Notes: generated by a model from the letters alone, not told the origin. A stretch of DNA of 64,000 nucleotides from Buxus sempervirens (GCA_947561395.2 OX387186.1:40257220-40321219), one strand, 5' to 3'; counted from the first letter of the stretch, positions 36,224 through 47,514 are shown. Made by a program: numbers and translations.

Positions 36224-37488
36224 GAAAAACAAAAAAAGATTTTTCCATTTTTTATAGAAAAGATAAATTTTTCAAAAAGGTTCAAACCATTTATGAACCC
36301 TATAAACAAACGGAATTGGATCAGATTGATTATGACTTCGACCTTGAGCTCGACTTTGACCTAATGGGGATTGAAGAAGAGACCGAGGACGAAGAAGACG
36401 ACCCTCCGAAAGAAATCACATATCAATTGGAGCGTCATGAAAAAGGGGTCCAACCCAATATTGAAGAGACCATATCAATAAACCTAGGGACCGAAGATGA
36501 CCCAAAAATAGTGAAGATTGGGGTATGCCTATATGAGGTACAGCGTGATGAAATGATACGATTCTTGGCTGATTATGAAGATGTATTTGCATGGTCGTAT
36601 CGGGATATGCCAGGGTTAGACACGGACATGGTTGTGCACAGGCTACCAATTCTGCCAGATATTAAGCCAGTTAAATAGAAACTGAGAAGGTTGAAACCTG
36701 AATGGATCTTGAAGGTCAAAGATGAAGTGGTTAAACAATTCCAAGCGGGATTCTTGGCGGTCTCCATGTACCCTGAATGGCTTGCAAATATAGTGCCAGT
36801 ACCAAAGAAGGATGGAAAGGTCAGAATGTGCGTAGACTATAGAGACTTGAATAAGGCAAGCCCAAAAGATGATTTTCCACTTCCACACATCGACATCTTG
36901 GTGGACAACACGGTTGTACATAGCTTGTTCTCATTCATGGATGGTTTCTCTGGGTACAATCAAATTAAGATGGCCAAGGAAGATCAAGAGAAAATGGCTT
37001 TCATTACACCTTGGGGTACCTTCCACTACACTGTCATGCCATTTGGGCTTAAGAAAGCTGGGGCAACCTACCAACGGGTCATGACAGCCTTATTCCATGA
37101 TATGATCTATAAGGAGATGGAGGTCTATGTGGATGATATGATAGCCAAATCATGTGAAGAAGAAGACCACTTAATCAACTTGAAGAAGGTGTTTAACCGA
37201 CTCAGGAAATATAGTCTAAGGCTTAACCCTGCAAAATGTGTCTTTGGGGCTACATCAGGAAAATTGTTGGGCTTTATAGTAAGCAGAAGGGGAATTGAGA
37301 TTGACCCAGCTAAGGCTAAAGCAATTATTGAAATGCCATCACCTAGAACGGAGAAGGAAATTCGTGGTTTTCTTGGAAGGATTCAGTACATAAGCCGGTT
37401 CATAGCACAGCTCACTGCTATCTGTGAACCAATTTTCAAGCTTCTGAGAAAGAATAACCCGACGGTCTGGAATGACGATTGCCAATAA
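36224..37488 (+). pseudogene. TAT-B reverse transcriptase
   Basis: Ty3/gypsy RT, which copies the genomic RNA in the particle. It opens with an acidic stretch (DLELDFDLMGIEEETEDEE), then the fingers/palm motifs MCVDYRDLNKASPKDDFPLP, LFSFMDGFSGYNQI with the first catalytic Asp (residue 84 of the 36691 frame), TPWGTFHYTVMPFGL, and YVDDM with the catalytic Asp pair (residues 148-149), followed by the thumb. All three catalytic Asp are intact. A TAG at 36676-36678 (CAA in TAT-A) and a TAA at 37486-37488 (CAG in TAT-A) interrupt it. Confidence 0.95.
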
Positions 37489-37930
37489 GCCTTTGACACA
37501 ATAAAGGAGTATTTATTGAACTCACCTGTGCTAGTCCCACCAACTCCAGGAAGACCATTGATTTTATACTTGTCAGTTTTGGAGACGTCAATGGGGTGTG
37601 TCTTAGGACAGCATGACGATACAGGCAGAAAGGAAAGGGCGATTTACTACTTAAGCAAGAAATTTACAGAATATGAAGCCAAGTACTCTACTTTGGAAAA
37701 GACCTGTTGTGCTTTAGTATGGGCAACTCAGTGACTGAGGCATTATTTCCTTAGTCATTCCACATTACTGATATCCCGAATGGATCCTCTGAAGTATCTA
37801 TTTGAGAAACCAGCTTTAACTGGCAGAACAACAAAGTGGCAGTTATTACTCTCTGAATTTGACCTCACATATATCACACAGAAAGCTATTAAGGGTCAAG
37901 CCATTGCTGATCATTTAGCTGCACACCCTT
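37489..37930 (+). pseudogene. TAT-B RNase H (Ty3-type)
   Basis: First RNase H, following the RT connection: PPTPGRPLILYLSVLETSMG, AIYYLSKKFTEYEAKYSTLE (the Glu motif), WQLLLSEFDL and the terminal ADHLA motif. It degrades RNA in the RNA-DNA hybrid. A TGA at 37732-37734 replaces AGA of TAT-A. Its presence together with the next domain shows the double RNase H of the Tat lineage. Confidence 0.9.
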
Positions 37931-38004
37931 TATCAGAATACCAACCTTTGAAGACCAACTTTCCTGATGAGGCAATCCTGTTTATTGAAGAAGAAGAAAG
38001 TGAA

Positions 38005-38400
38005 AGCTCTTGGCAAATGTTCTTTGATGGGACTGCCAACATGAACGGAAATGGAATAGGGGTAGTTTTGATCAAGCCAGATGGAGCACACATCCCAATC
38101 GCAGTGAAGTTAAGGTTCCAATGCACGAACAATATTGCAGAGTATGAAGCATGCATAATTGGGTTACAAGCAGCCTTAGACCATGAAGTGGAGGAACTTG
38201 ACGTATATGGAGATTTGAGTCTTATTATCTTCCAAACAACTGGTGATTGGAAAACCAAGGATCACAAATTGATTCCCTATCACCAGTATTTGGAAGAAGT
38301 AGGCACCAAATTCACTCGAATTTCCTTCAATTATATGCCAAGGGCCAAGAACCAATTCGCAGATGCTCTAGTAACATTGGCTTCAATGGTTAGTATGCCA
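38005..38400 (+). pseudogene. TAT-B second, archaeal-type RNase H
   Basis: A second RNase H fused between the first one and integrase: WQMFFDGTANMNGNG (first Asp near 38026), NNIAEYEACIIGLQAAL (Glu), VYGDLSLII (Asp; usually GDS) and KNQFADALVTLAS (last Asp). All four acidic positions are present in TAT-B. This acquired domain is a recognized mark of Tat elements among plant gypsy families. It lies in a frame open from 37780 to 39411. Confidence 0.9.
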
Positions 38401-38479
38401 AAAGGTGTTGATTTTAGACCACTGGAAATTGAAGTTAGAGATGAACCTGCTTATTGCCTTGTTCTAGAAGAAACCCCAG

Positions 38480-39726
38480 AAGAAGAAGTACCATGGTTTC
38501 AAGACATTAAGAATTTCCTAAATGATCGGAGTTTGCTAGAAAATGTCACTTCTACAGAGAAAAGAACAATACAGAGGTTGGTAGGTCAGTTTTTACTAAG
38601 TGGTGGGCAGTTGTACAAGAGATCGTACAACGATATCCTACTCAGATGTGTTGCCAAGACCGAGTCAGAAAGGTTAGTTGAAACTGTACATGGAGGAGTT
38701 TGTGGACCCCATATGAACGGGCACATGTTTGCCAAGAAGATTTTGCGATTGGGATACTACTTGTCGACAATGGAGCACGATTGCTATATACATGTCAAAA
38801 GGTGTCATTTATGCCAAGTGTATGCTGATAATAAGAATGCACCTCCAAGTGAGTTGCACAACATAACATCTCCATGGCCCTTCTCCATGTGGGGTATAGA
38901 CGTCATTGGAATGATCTCTCCAAAGGCATCAAATGGACACAGGTTTATACTTGTAGCAATCGACTACTTCACCAAGTGGGTAGAGGCAGCTTTGTATGCA
39001 AATATCACAAGTAGCCATTTTCTGAAATTCTTGAAGCACAACATCATTTGTCGCTATGGTTTGCCAAGTGCCATTGTATCAGACAATGCTTCAAACATTA
39101 AGAACAAGGATATGAGAAAGATGTGTGAGCAATTTCAGATCACCCACCACAAGTCAGCTCCGTACAGACCAAAGATGAATGGGGCAGTGGAAGTAGCGAA
39201 TAAGAATATAAAGAAGATCATTCAAAAGATGGTAGTGAGTTTCAAAGATTGGCATGAAATGTTGCCGCTTGCTCTACATGCCTACAGAACCTCAATCCGG
39301 ACTTCTACTGGGGCAACCCCGTATTCATTATTCTATGGGATGGAAGCAGTTTTACCAGTGGAAGTGGAAATCCCTTCACTAAGGGTGCTAATGGAAGCTG
39401 AATGGATATAGTCAAGACATGATCAACTTAATTTAATAGAGGAAAAGCGGTTAAAAGCACTTTGTCATGGCCAATTGTATCGAAAGAGAATGGCCAGGGC
39501 TTACAATAAGAAGGTGAAGCCCAGAACTTTCCAAGAAGGAAATTTGGTATTAAAGAAAATCTTACCCTTTTTGGAAGACCCCCGTGGAAAATTCAAACCA
39601 AATTGGGAAGGGCCTTATGTTGTCAAAAAGGTCCTGTCAGGGGGTGCTCTCATCTTAATAGAAATGGATGGGAAAGATTTTCCTGAGCCAATTAACTCTG
39701 ATGCAGTAAAGAGATATTTTCCTTGA
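38480..39726 (+). pseudogene. TAT-B integrase
   Basis: Inserts the cDNA into the genome. The zinc-binding domain is HGGVCGPH..CHLC. The core has GIDVIG (Asp), AIVSDNASN (Asp) and, 35 residues later, the Glu of NGAVEVANKN, i.e. a standard DD35E. The C-terminal part (FQEGNLVLKKILPFLEDPRG, NWEGPYVVKKVLSGGAL) ends at YFP, stop 39724-39726, with no chromodomain. A single TAG at 39409-39411 (CAG in TAT-A) separates core and tail. Confidence 0.95.
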
Positions 39727-40658
39727 ATGAATATTACTAGGAAATGATCTGAGGCCATATTTCTATATTTCCCAAAATTTTCATCCCTAGTCAAGCCAAT
39801 TCGAGCCTATTCGTTTTTTTTTATAAAACTAAACTAGACTTACAGTCTTATACTGGGGCAAGGCCAATAGGGGGCAAAGCCAATAGGGGCAAAAAGAGAA
39901 AAAAAGAAAGAGAAGAAAAATAGTGGCAAAGGAAAGCCAAATAAAAAAAAAAGGGAAATGGGATTAAATTCATCATGACTGTAAGTCCGGTTGACATATT
40001 TTCACACTTAGAAAATTTTGAGCCTGTAATAACTTTTCTTTCATAAACCGAGCTTAGCCTTTGTTTTGTCCTATTCTTAAGCCCTCGGTGATTTTAATAT
40101 ATTCATTCAACTTTCAGAGTAAGATTGGTGATGACGGAATGCAGAAGCCGGCCCTAGTGAAAACCGTAATTGGCGCTAGGGGCAATAGGGGCAAAAGAAA
40201 AAAAAAAGAGAAAGAAAAAAAAAGAAGAAGAATCAAAGGTTGAGTTGATCATGTGGTCCAAGTTTGAAATCAGCATGAGCACTAGAAACTGAGCAGATTA
40301 GCAGGGTCAGTCATGGAGGAAAAGCCATTAGGGGAGGATTCTAAGGGTCACAGGATAGACAGATTTGGTCTCTCCCTATTGCTTGAACTACCCTTTTCAT
40401 TATTCAACCTGATTTTAATTCCTTTAATTATATGTGATTAAGTGTTTTGGATCAGCTTTCAAAAAAAAAAAAAAAAACTATACTTTGGCCAGTGATGAGA
40501 AATCAAATACTTTTCATAAAACATCTGTTTTTACAAGCATCTGAGAATTCTGAGGCCAATAATATAAAACCTATTTTTGAATTAAATCTATTGTGTTTCC
40601 ACTATTGGAGTTTGCTTTTGTATAAAAGTATGAAAAAAAGAAAAGAAAAAAAAAGAAT
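39727..40658. other. TAT-B spacer between pol and the antisense genes
   Basis: No ORF of interest. Contains TATACTGGGGCAAGG and AGGGGCAATAGGGGC repeats and purine runs. The same order of words occurs at 56277-57247 in TAT-A. It is the convergent 3' region of gag-pol and antisense gene 1, so both polyadenylation signals may lie here. Confidence 0.5.
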
Positions 40659-42410
40659 CTAAGCCATATTCCCTAACTGCTCTTCAAGCTCCCTAATCCG
40701 AGCCGCCTGAGTTGCAATGATTCCAGAAGCTCCCTCTGCATCAGGATCGCTCAAAAAGGAGATGACCTCATCTGAAAGCGATTGTTTGATCTTCAATGCC
40801 CTAAGGTCAGCCAAGGAATCTTGATATTTCTTCCGCATTACTCGGACTTCAAAGCGACGAGCCTGTCTTTGTTCTTCAAGTTTCTTCTCCATGGCATTGC
40901 GGCAAGACCTCTGCTCTTCAAGTTGCCTCTCCATATCAATACCCTTTATCCTGAGCTCTTGTGCTTCTCGTACCCATATTTGTTGAAGCCGTTTGTGGGT
41001 GGCCCTTTCAGACTCCTGGATGTCCTCATAAGTAGGGGGAAGAACTGCAGGAGGATCCTCTGGTACTGGGGCATGACTCTGCACCTGCTCTTTGATCCAG
41101 AAATGATAGTCCTTCACATGGGACTCAGAAAATACTGGACCCCGCAGAAAGCGAACATAGGACCACTCATTCATTAATTGAGCATTTAGCCCCATGGTGG
41201 CTGGTGTAAGTGGCCCTAAGAAGTTCTCATATCCAGTTGGGATCATAATCCCCTGGGTCGCTCTAAACTGCAGAAGAACCCTAAAGGGAAGATAAAGAAC
41301 AGCAGATTTCAAGCCTGCTAGAACTAGAAAGTTCCTATCTCTGAAGCTGATCACGGTCTCTGGATTGGGCTGATAAGTGCCAGGCCATCTCACCTGATCA
41401 TCCTGGAGAGTACCCAAGAAAGTGAACCAGCCCTGCTTACCGCCTTAGATATTAGGACACCCCTTGTTGCTCATCAAAACAGGAACTTTCAATCTTGGAA
41501 AGAAGTGGCGAGTTATCTCTTCAACCTGATTCAGGTGGTCAAGCAACCAAAGCTACAAAAAGGGGGAGTATTTCAATTTATGTCAAAAGAAAAGAGAAAA
41601 AAAAAGAAAAAAAAGGAAAAAAAAAAGAATAAAGAAAGAAGAAAAAAAAAAGAAAAAAGAAAAAGAGAAGAAGAAGAAGAAAAAAAAAGTAGTATTTATT
41701 TCCTTTTTTACCTGTAGGATAGGGGCGCAGGCAAGGAAGCGTTTCTTCTTTCTGACATAGCAGTCAGTCAGGGCCTGGTATATCTCTGCCAAGATCATAG
41801 GGGCCAATCTCTCGCGTTCCCTAACTTGGCAGATAACTGAGATGAGAGCCAAGTCAACCTGGTCGTCACCCCGTGGAAAGAGCAACTGGTTGACCACTAT
41901 CAAGGTCAAAGCATTAAATCGGGCATCCTTGTCCTCACCCCTTAGAAGTTTTTCAGTCAAAAAAGTCTTGGACAAGGTCAACAGTGTATCAGAATTTCCT
42001 AAGTCTTTCTTCCCTATACCCAAGAATGTGGAGGCCTCCTTTTTGTAGCTAGGCTTTAGGGGCGGGTTCACAACTTTTTTAGAAAACCTTAGGCTAAGGA
42101 TGGTTTCAATTTCTTCTATGGTAGGAGTCATCTCTTTGTCATCAAAACGGAAGAGATTCAATTCAGGTACCCAGTGTCCAATCAAAGCTTCAATGATTTC
42201 CTACTTAAAGGGAACTTTAGGGATGTGTGGGATGTGGCCTAAGTGGATGGAATCCTAACGAATTTCCTCATCAAGGTTCATAGAGTTAACCCATCTATCA
42301 TAGAAGGAATCCACAACATTGTACCTGGTGAGATTAGGAGGTTTTGATCTAATAGGTTGTCTTGCAGGAGGAGATCCATCGACAGAGGAGAAAGGGGCGA
42401 GGGAAGCCAT
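40659..42410 (-). pseudogene. Antisense gene 1 of TAT-B, DUF7745-like, two exons
   Basis: Minus-strand gene of about 530 codons. Exon 1 is 42410-41712 (ATG at 42410, MASLAPFSSVDG; later IGHWVPELNLFRFDD, TPTIEEIETILSL and ALTLIVVNQLLFP). A donor CAG|GTAAAA, a 159-nt intron with a long pyrimidine run and an acceptor TTTTTGTAG lead to exon 2, 41552-40659 (LWLLDHLNQVEEITRHFFP, then a long Glu/Arg-rich coiled-coil tail ending LEEQLGNMA). Both exons are phase 0. In-frame stops: TAG at 42257-42255 and 42203-42201, TAA at 41447-41445; no frameshift seen. The domain resembles DUF7745-type proteins often found with plant retroelements; this call is from memory of the family. Function unknown. TAT-A has the same gene and splice sites. 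Confidence 0.8.
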
Positions 42411-42500
42411 GGAAGCACCAAAGAAGCCAAGGAAAGCAAAAAACGAAGAGCTTAGGGAGTTTCCAAACTATTAAAAGAGTCACAATGACATGCCCCATGA

Positions 42501-42610
42501 GTTTATATAGAAAAATCGAAAATCCAATAAAATCCGTATTTACATTACAGGCACTGCGTGCCCGCATTCAATTTACGGGCACTGCTTGCCCGCATTTAAA
42601 ATACGGTTTA
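42501..42610 (-). promoter_or_regulatory. Putative promoter of antisense gene 1
   Basis: On the minus strand: imperfect palindromes of the CCGTATTTT..TGCGGGC type (42610-42535), then CTATATAAAC (42510-42501), about 90 nt before the ATG at 42410. The word cluster plus TATA copies the layout of the U3 region of this element's LTRs. Promoter activity is inferred. Confidence 0.6.
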
Positions 42611-42826
42611 TTCGAAAAAATGCAAAAAAATGGGAAATTTCAATTTCATTGCTTCCCTAGGTTTCACCTGTCCCTGCTTTAACATATATCATGCAAGAAA
42701 AGGCTGGAAATGAAAAAGAAAAGATCATATATGAAGGAAAATGAATTAAACTTCTTTTATATATATATATAAAAGTGTACATCAGTTTGTCAAAATACAA
42801 ATACATGTGATATCCTAATCTAATGT

Positions 42827-45686
42827 CTATACAGGTCCACCCCTACAGCCACGGCTACGTCCTCTGCCTTGACCACGGCCTGAAGATCGCCGGCGCTCAA
42901 AAACATGCTGCACAATGCGACGAGCTGTACTATGGGTCATCCTGCTCAAAATAGACTGAATACCATGCCACATATATAAAGGCACAAGGCCAGCAGTGGG
43001 ATGATCGGAAGGAACATACCCTGAAGTATCTACATATCCCGTAGACTTGGTATCAGAATCCGTAGGGACAGGCTCAGTCGCAGGATCGGCGGCAGCAGGC
43101 ATCTCCTCTGTCACAGCAGGCTCCGTGGCGGGATCAGTAGGAATGGACGTCCCAGGAGCATCAGTATCAGGACCAGGCTCTACAGGATCAGCAATAGCCT
43201 CCTTTATCACCACAGCCTCCTCGGTAGGCTCCACCACAGCGGCATCCCTTGCCGACTCCATATCAATATCAGCAGACGCATCAGGAGCGGTCTCTGGGGC
43301 TGGAGTAGACTCTGGCACATCCTCAACAGCAGGTGCAACCTCAACCTCGATCTCAGGCTCTGCTGCAGGTGCCTTTACTGATCTAGGAGAGGTCACAAAC
43401 TCCACCCGTGAAACAGAGAAAACCTCACCACGAAGGTCTATAGGCACTGATGAAGCAGGTGAAGAAGGGCCGGTTGTATCGTCCTGAAAATAAGAAAGGG
43501 AATTTTAGTTAGAATAGGATAAACAGACATAAGAATAGGAATGGAAAGAGATGAAAGAATTAACCTGGGTATGAGATGGACCCGCCTGGTCCTGTGCACC
43601 AGAAGGACCCGCCTGGCCCTGTGCCCTGGCAAGCTGTCCCCGGAGGTTTGAAATGGTAATGAAGAGGGCATCCCACTCAGCAATAGCAGCATCTCGCTGG
43701 CGCTCTATATCAGCGTATCGAGACCGGATCTCTGCCAACTGAGCCTCCTGAAATAGAAGAGAAGGTGTCAGAAAATACCAAGTTCAAATAAAATATAAGA
43801 ATGGAAGATCAAAAAGGAGAGGGCATACCGTCGTATCATAGGCCTTGATCACTACCCCTCCTATCTCCGTGACTCCGCCACGAACAGGCATGGGTGGCAT
43901 GAGGCACCCAACTGAAGCCTGCCTGAACCAGGTATCATAGTCACCCTCCTCCAATAATGTCTCTGCCTCAATCCAATCTAGGAACTGAGCAGGATCAATA
44001 GGCATAGAAGGAAAAGAAGGAGTAGTATCTGGAGGAATGGCAGGAATCCAAGGCTCTCCAACATGCTGATAAAAGAAGCGCTCGCCACAATACCAGATGC
44101 TGCCCATCTGACCAATGAAAAATTGGTAGCGTTGACGTCTCTGGTCAGGGGCAAAGGCATCATCTCTAGCCGCATGCAGGGCCAGCACCTCATGAATGTC
44201 CTCCATCTGGGGGACGAACAGCTGAAAAACAAAAAGAGGGATATTAGACATGTGATCCAGGAAAAAAAAAAGAATTAAAGAAGCTTACCTCTGACTGATA
44301 TAGCCTGTCCAGATGAGCCCGGGCAGACCTAGGACGACTCTTTTTAGAGTCGTGCTCCACATGGCACCATCTACGAGCCATAGGATATGTCTCCTTTGAC
44401 ATCGTAGAGGTAGGGCGGAAATAGGGAATATACACCCTAGCAAAAAACTGCAAAAAGAAAAGGGTCAGAAGAATAGAAAAGGAAAAAAGAGAGAAAAAAG
44501 GAAAGAAAGAGAAGAGAAATAGGTGTTTCACCTGTAGGAAGGGCCAGAAGAATCTGCACCCAACTCCAGCTCTTCGAAAGGTAGAGAGGCCGCTAACTGA
44601 TCGGCGCAGGCAGGCCAGAATGGTGCCAAAAATAAGCGGGCCCCACGCATACCTCCTTGCTCGATGAAGATCTCCCAATAAACTCAAAAAGTGAGGACTG
44701 ATAGAAGTCGTGTCCTCTGGGAAGAAGCATGAGCCCATCATATACAAGAAGATGAAGCAGAAGGCGAATGGAAAAGCTGTATGACTGGCGGCAAGCTGCC
44801 TCCTCCAGAAAGTCTCTCTCAGCCAAGTCAGAGACAATCTAGCTCTCCCTCTATCCCATGCCTCTGGAGGCAACACAATATATCCAAGGTAGGAGGCGAT
44901 CTCCTCAGCATCCGGCATCACCATCTCGGGAATAATATCACCAGTCATCCTAATCCCGGTGATAAGCGTGAAGTCGGACGGTCGGATCCCAATCTCAACA
45001 TCTAGAAAGTGGAAGCTCAGCGTCTCTGGAAAGAACCTCTCGAGCATCGCAGTAATAAGAGCTCGGTCCAAACGCACATTTGGGATAGTGATGAAGAGGC
45101 CGAAACCAAACAAGCCTAACTCCCGGCGGAAGGCTAAACTGCAGTCTCTGAGAAATCTAATGAAGCTGGCTCAACTCCCTCGGTAATGAGACAAGGGATA
45201 CTCCAAAGGGATATCTGCCCTAATACAAGCTGAGGGATGAGTCCTCAAGCCATGCAAAAGGTCAGTATCCCTAATTTGGGCAGCAACCGCCTCAGGGACC
45301 TCAACCCTGGTCCTAGCCTCATCTCTGCCACGGCCTCCTCTGCGGCCTCCTCTACGGCTCTCATCATGGCCTCCGTCTCTACCTCCACCTCGGCGCCTGC
45401 TACGGCTCCTATCTCGGCCTGAAGCCTCAACTGCTGGCTAAGGAAATAATTGGAAAGAAGAAAGAATCAGGGTGATGAATTTTGTGAAGGAATGTGAAAC
45501 TTCAGAAAGGTTAGAGTATACCTCTGGGGTCGCCTCACGCGAATCCCCAGAAGGAAGATCTGGGATATTAGAATCAGAATCCCTCTCGGCTCTCGAAGAT
45601 GAGGCCACATCAACATGATCCCTCCGAACCCTAGAGGAAGAGGGCTCATCAGCAGGATCCCTAAAAGCTGAACGAATGCGGGCCAT
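42827..45686 (-). CDS. Antisense gene 2 of TAT-B: plant mobile domain protein, six coding exons
   Basis: Minus-strand gene, about 820 codons. Coding exons: 45686-45522, 45437-44532, 44447-44289, 44221-43829, 43747-43565 and 43483-42827. Every junction has GT..AG, and every exon length is a multiple of three (all introns phase 0). Domains: an acidic N-terminus, an Arg/Gly/Ser-rich segment (RDRSRSRRRGGGRDGG), a plant mobile domain (LDRALITAMLERFFPETLSF, IGIRPSDFTLITGI, then LRETFWRR), a coiled-coil exon (EIRSRYADIERQRDAAIAEW), a Pro/Ala/Glu-rich region and a basic RGQGRGRSRGCRGG tail. The only lesion is a TGA at 45173-45171 in exon 2. The domain is known from host MAIN-like proteins and from transposable elements. 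Its role here is unknown; an effect on silencing is a hypothesis only. Confidence 0.85.
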
Positions 45687-47040
45687 CTGCGAGTTCAAAA
45701 TAGGGAGATGATTTGTTATTTCTTTCTGTAAAATTTTATTATTGTTGTTTTTCATTTTAATCAAGTTTAATTGTTTGCAGGATTGAACAATGAAGAATAT
45801 AAGGAAAAATGCCTCAGAAGAACAACCAAATTAGGATTCTACCAAAGAGGACTTCATTCAATGCTCCAAAATTTTGGGAGACTTTACTATTTCTTTGGTG
45901 TTGTTTTTCTTATGTATTATTCTTATACAACAAAAAGAAAAACGAGAGAGAGAAGAAAAGTGCTTGTTAAAATTTAGATTCTGAGATTGGAATTTATTTT
46001 GTTTCTAAGATACCTAATGGTTTATTTTTACTTGGTTTCAGGACAGTCAAAGCATGTTCAAACTGGCACGAAGATTATCTATTCCATACTAAGATGTTTA
46101 AACATCATTTGAATCAAGGATTGATTCATGCCAAGTTATATTAAGTATTCAGCTCCAGGGAATAAAATCCAAGTCTAAACAAGCATGGCAGCACCACAGG
46201 CCAAAAGCCAAGATGGAGATAGCACAATTGCACTCAAGACTTAGAAATAAAGATGCTCTAGCAGTTAATAGAGTAGCATTCAAGAACAGATTCAAAAGAA
46301 GAAGTCACTAAGGCTGATGTGACGAAGCAAATCAGGCAAAGTATGGTTCATGCATATTTTTGAACTAATGTTGGTAGAAGCAAGTCATAGAGCTGTCACA
46401 AATCAGATAATCATAAGTCATATGATCGGTGCAATGACGACCAATGGTCAGATACAGCAATTCAAAGCCAGCGTTTCGTTGGTCAAAACAGAAAATTGCA
46501 TGGGACAGCTTCTTGCTTCAAAGGAATAAACAAGTCTCGGCCAAATGAACAGATAGAATCAATTTTGGTCAAACATGAGAACCAATACAGGCAGGATAAT
46601 CATGGAATATCAAAGACAGTAGACAGCTACAATCCTAGTCATATTTGGCAGCTCAGAAGAAATTACAAGGCATTGTGAAGGTCGACTAAGGAGTATAGAA
46701 AAAATCATGCTTACAATCTGTCAAGGAATGCTAGAAAAATGAAATGGGCTTTAGGCATAACTGTTAGAAGCAAAGAAATCAAAGCTGGAAATCCACTTAC
46801 TGGAGAAGGAGATCCAGAGCAACAACTCAAGTCTTGAAGAGACACCATGGCAACAGAGGTACTGTCGCAACCACAGAAATGCAGCAAGCAATAGCTGAAC
46901 AATGGTCGCCGGAGGTAGTGAAGGTTGCCAGAAATAGGTGATGTTGCCGGAGAAGAACAGTGGTCGCCGTCGGAGAAGATGAGTCACTGTCGGAAATTGA
47001 AGGAGTGGAAGACCGGAGTGGAGATTACGGTCGTAGAGAA
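45687..47040 (-). other. Putative 5' untranslated exon and intron of antisense gene 2
   Basis: The coding start ATG at 45686 follows directly on an acceptor (TTTGAACTCGCAG), so an upstream exon is needed. A strong donor CCA|GTAAGT lies at 46801/46800 on the minus strand; the segment 47040-46801 before it is a candidate 5' exon. The 1.1-kb stretch between them would be an intron. No protein motif found in it. Confidence 0.45.
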
Positions 47041-47094
47041 GTTAGGGCAAAATGCAAGCAAGAATGAAAGGAGTTCGCGGCCGCGGTTAATAAG

Positions 47095-47220
47095 GAAGCC
47101 AAAATCCGTAAAATTAATACGGGCAACAGGCGCCCGCAAAGGTATTACGGTCATTTGCACCCGTATTCAAATTACGGGCATCATCTGCTCGCAATGCAAA
47201 TACGGGCAAAACAGAAAATT
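47095..47220 (-). promoter_or_regulatory. U3-like word cluster upstream of antisense gene 2
   Basis: Four to five imperfect palindromes such as GCCCGTATTTGCATTGCGAGC and CCCGTAATTTGAATACGGG on the minus strand. They match the LTR U3 clusters at 29210-29320 and the cluster before gene 1. No clear TATA box follows, only TTATTAACC near 47090. Confidence 0.5.
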
Positions 47221-47514
47221 GCATTTTTCATTATTTTCTCCACACTTTTCAGGAGATTAATGTTTATATTAGCTGTAAGTTGCAAGGATTGCCACCTTAC
47301 CCACTTTTGTTTAAAAATTTTGTCTCAAATCTCACTTTATAGCCACGAGTGCTCAGTGAGACTAGAGAGGAGGATTTGCCCCTTAAGGTTAGGGACTTTT
47401 CAGCAAATCTTCCACACAAATTCTTTTTTTAAAATCATCCATTTAATCCTTGCAAAATGCAATTAGTTAGACAAAAATCTCAAAAAGTGCAATTGTTGGG
47501 TCTTTTTGCTCTCT

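Noticed and set aside
36150..36310. Ogre-type intron between protease and RT
   Set aside because: Candidate acceptors exist (TTTTTTATAG, TTTTTTCTAG in TAT-A), but the segment can be read as protein in a shifted frame in TAT-B and I see no donor that rescues both copies; left undecided rather than called.
40782..41177. Plus-strand open frame of 131 codons
   Set aside because: Shadow of exon 2 of antisense gene 1 on the opposite strand.
43047..43487. Plus-strand open frame of 146 codons rich in Ser, Ala and Gly
   Set aside because: It is the reverse of the Pro/Ala/Glu-rich exon of antisense gene 2; codon composition, not a gene.
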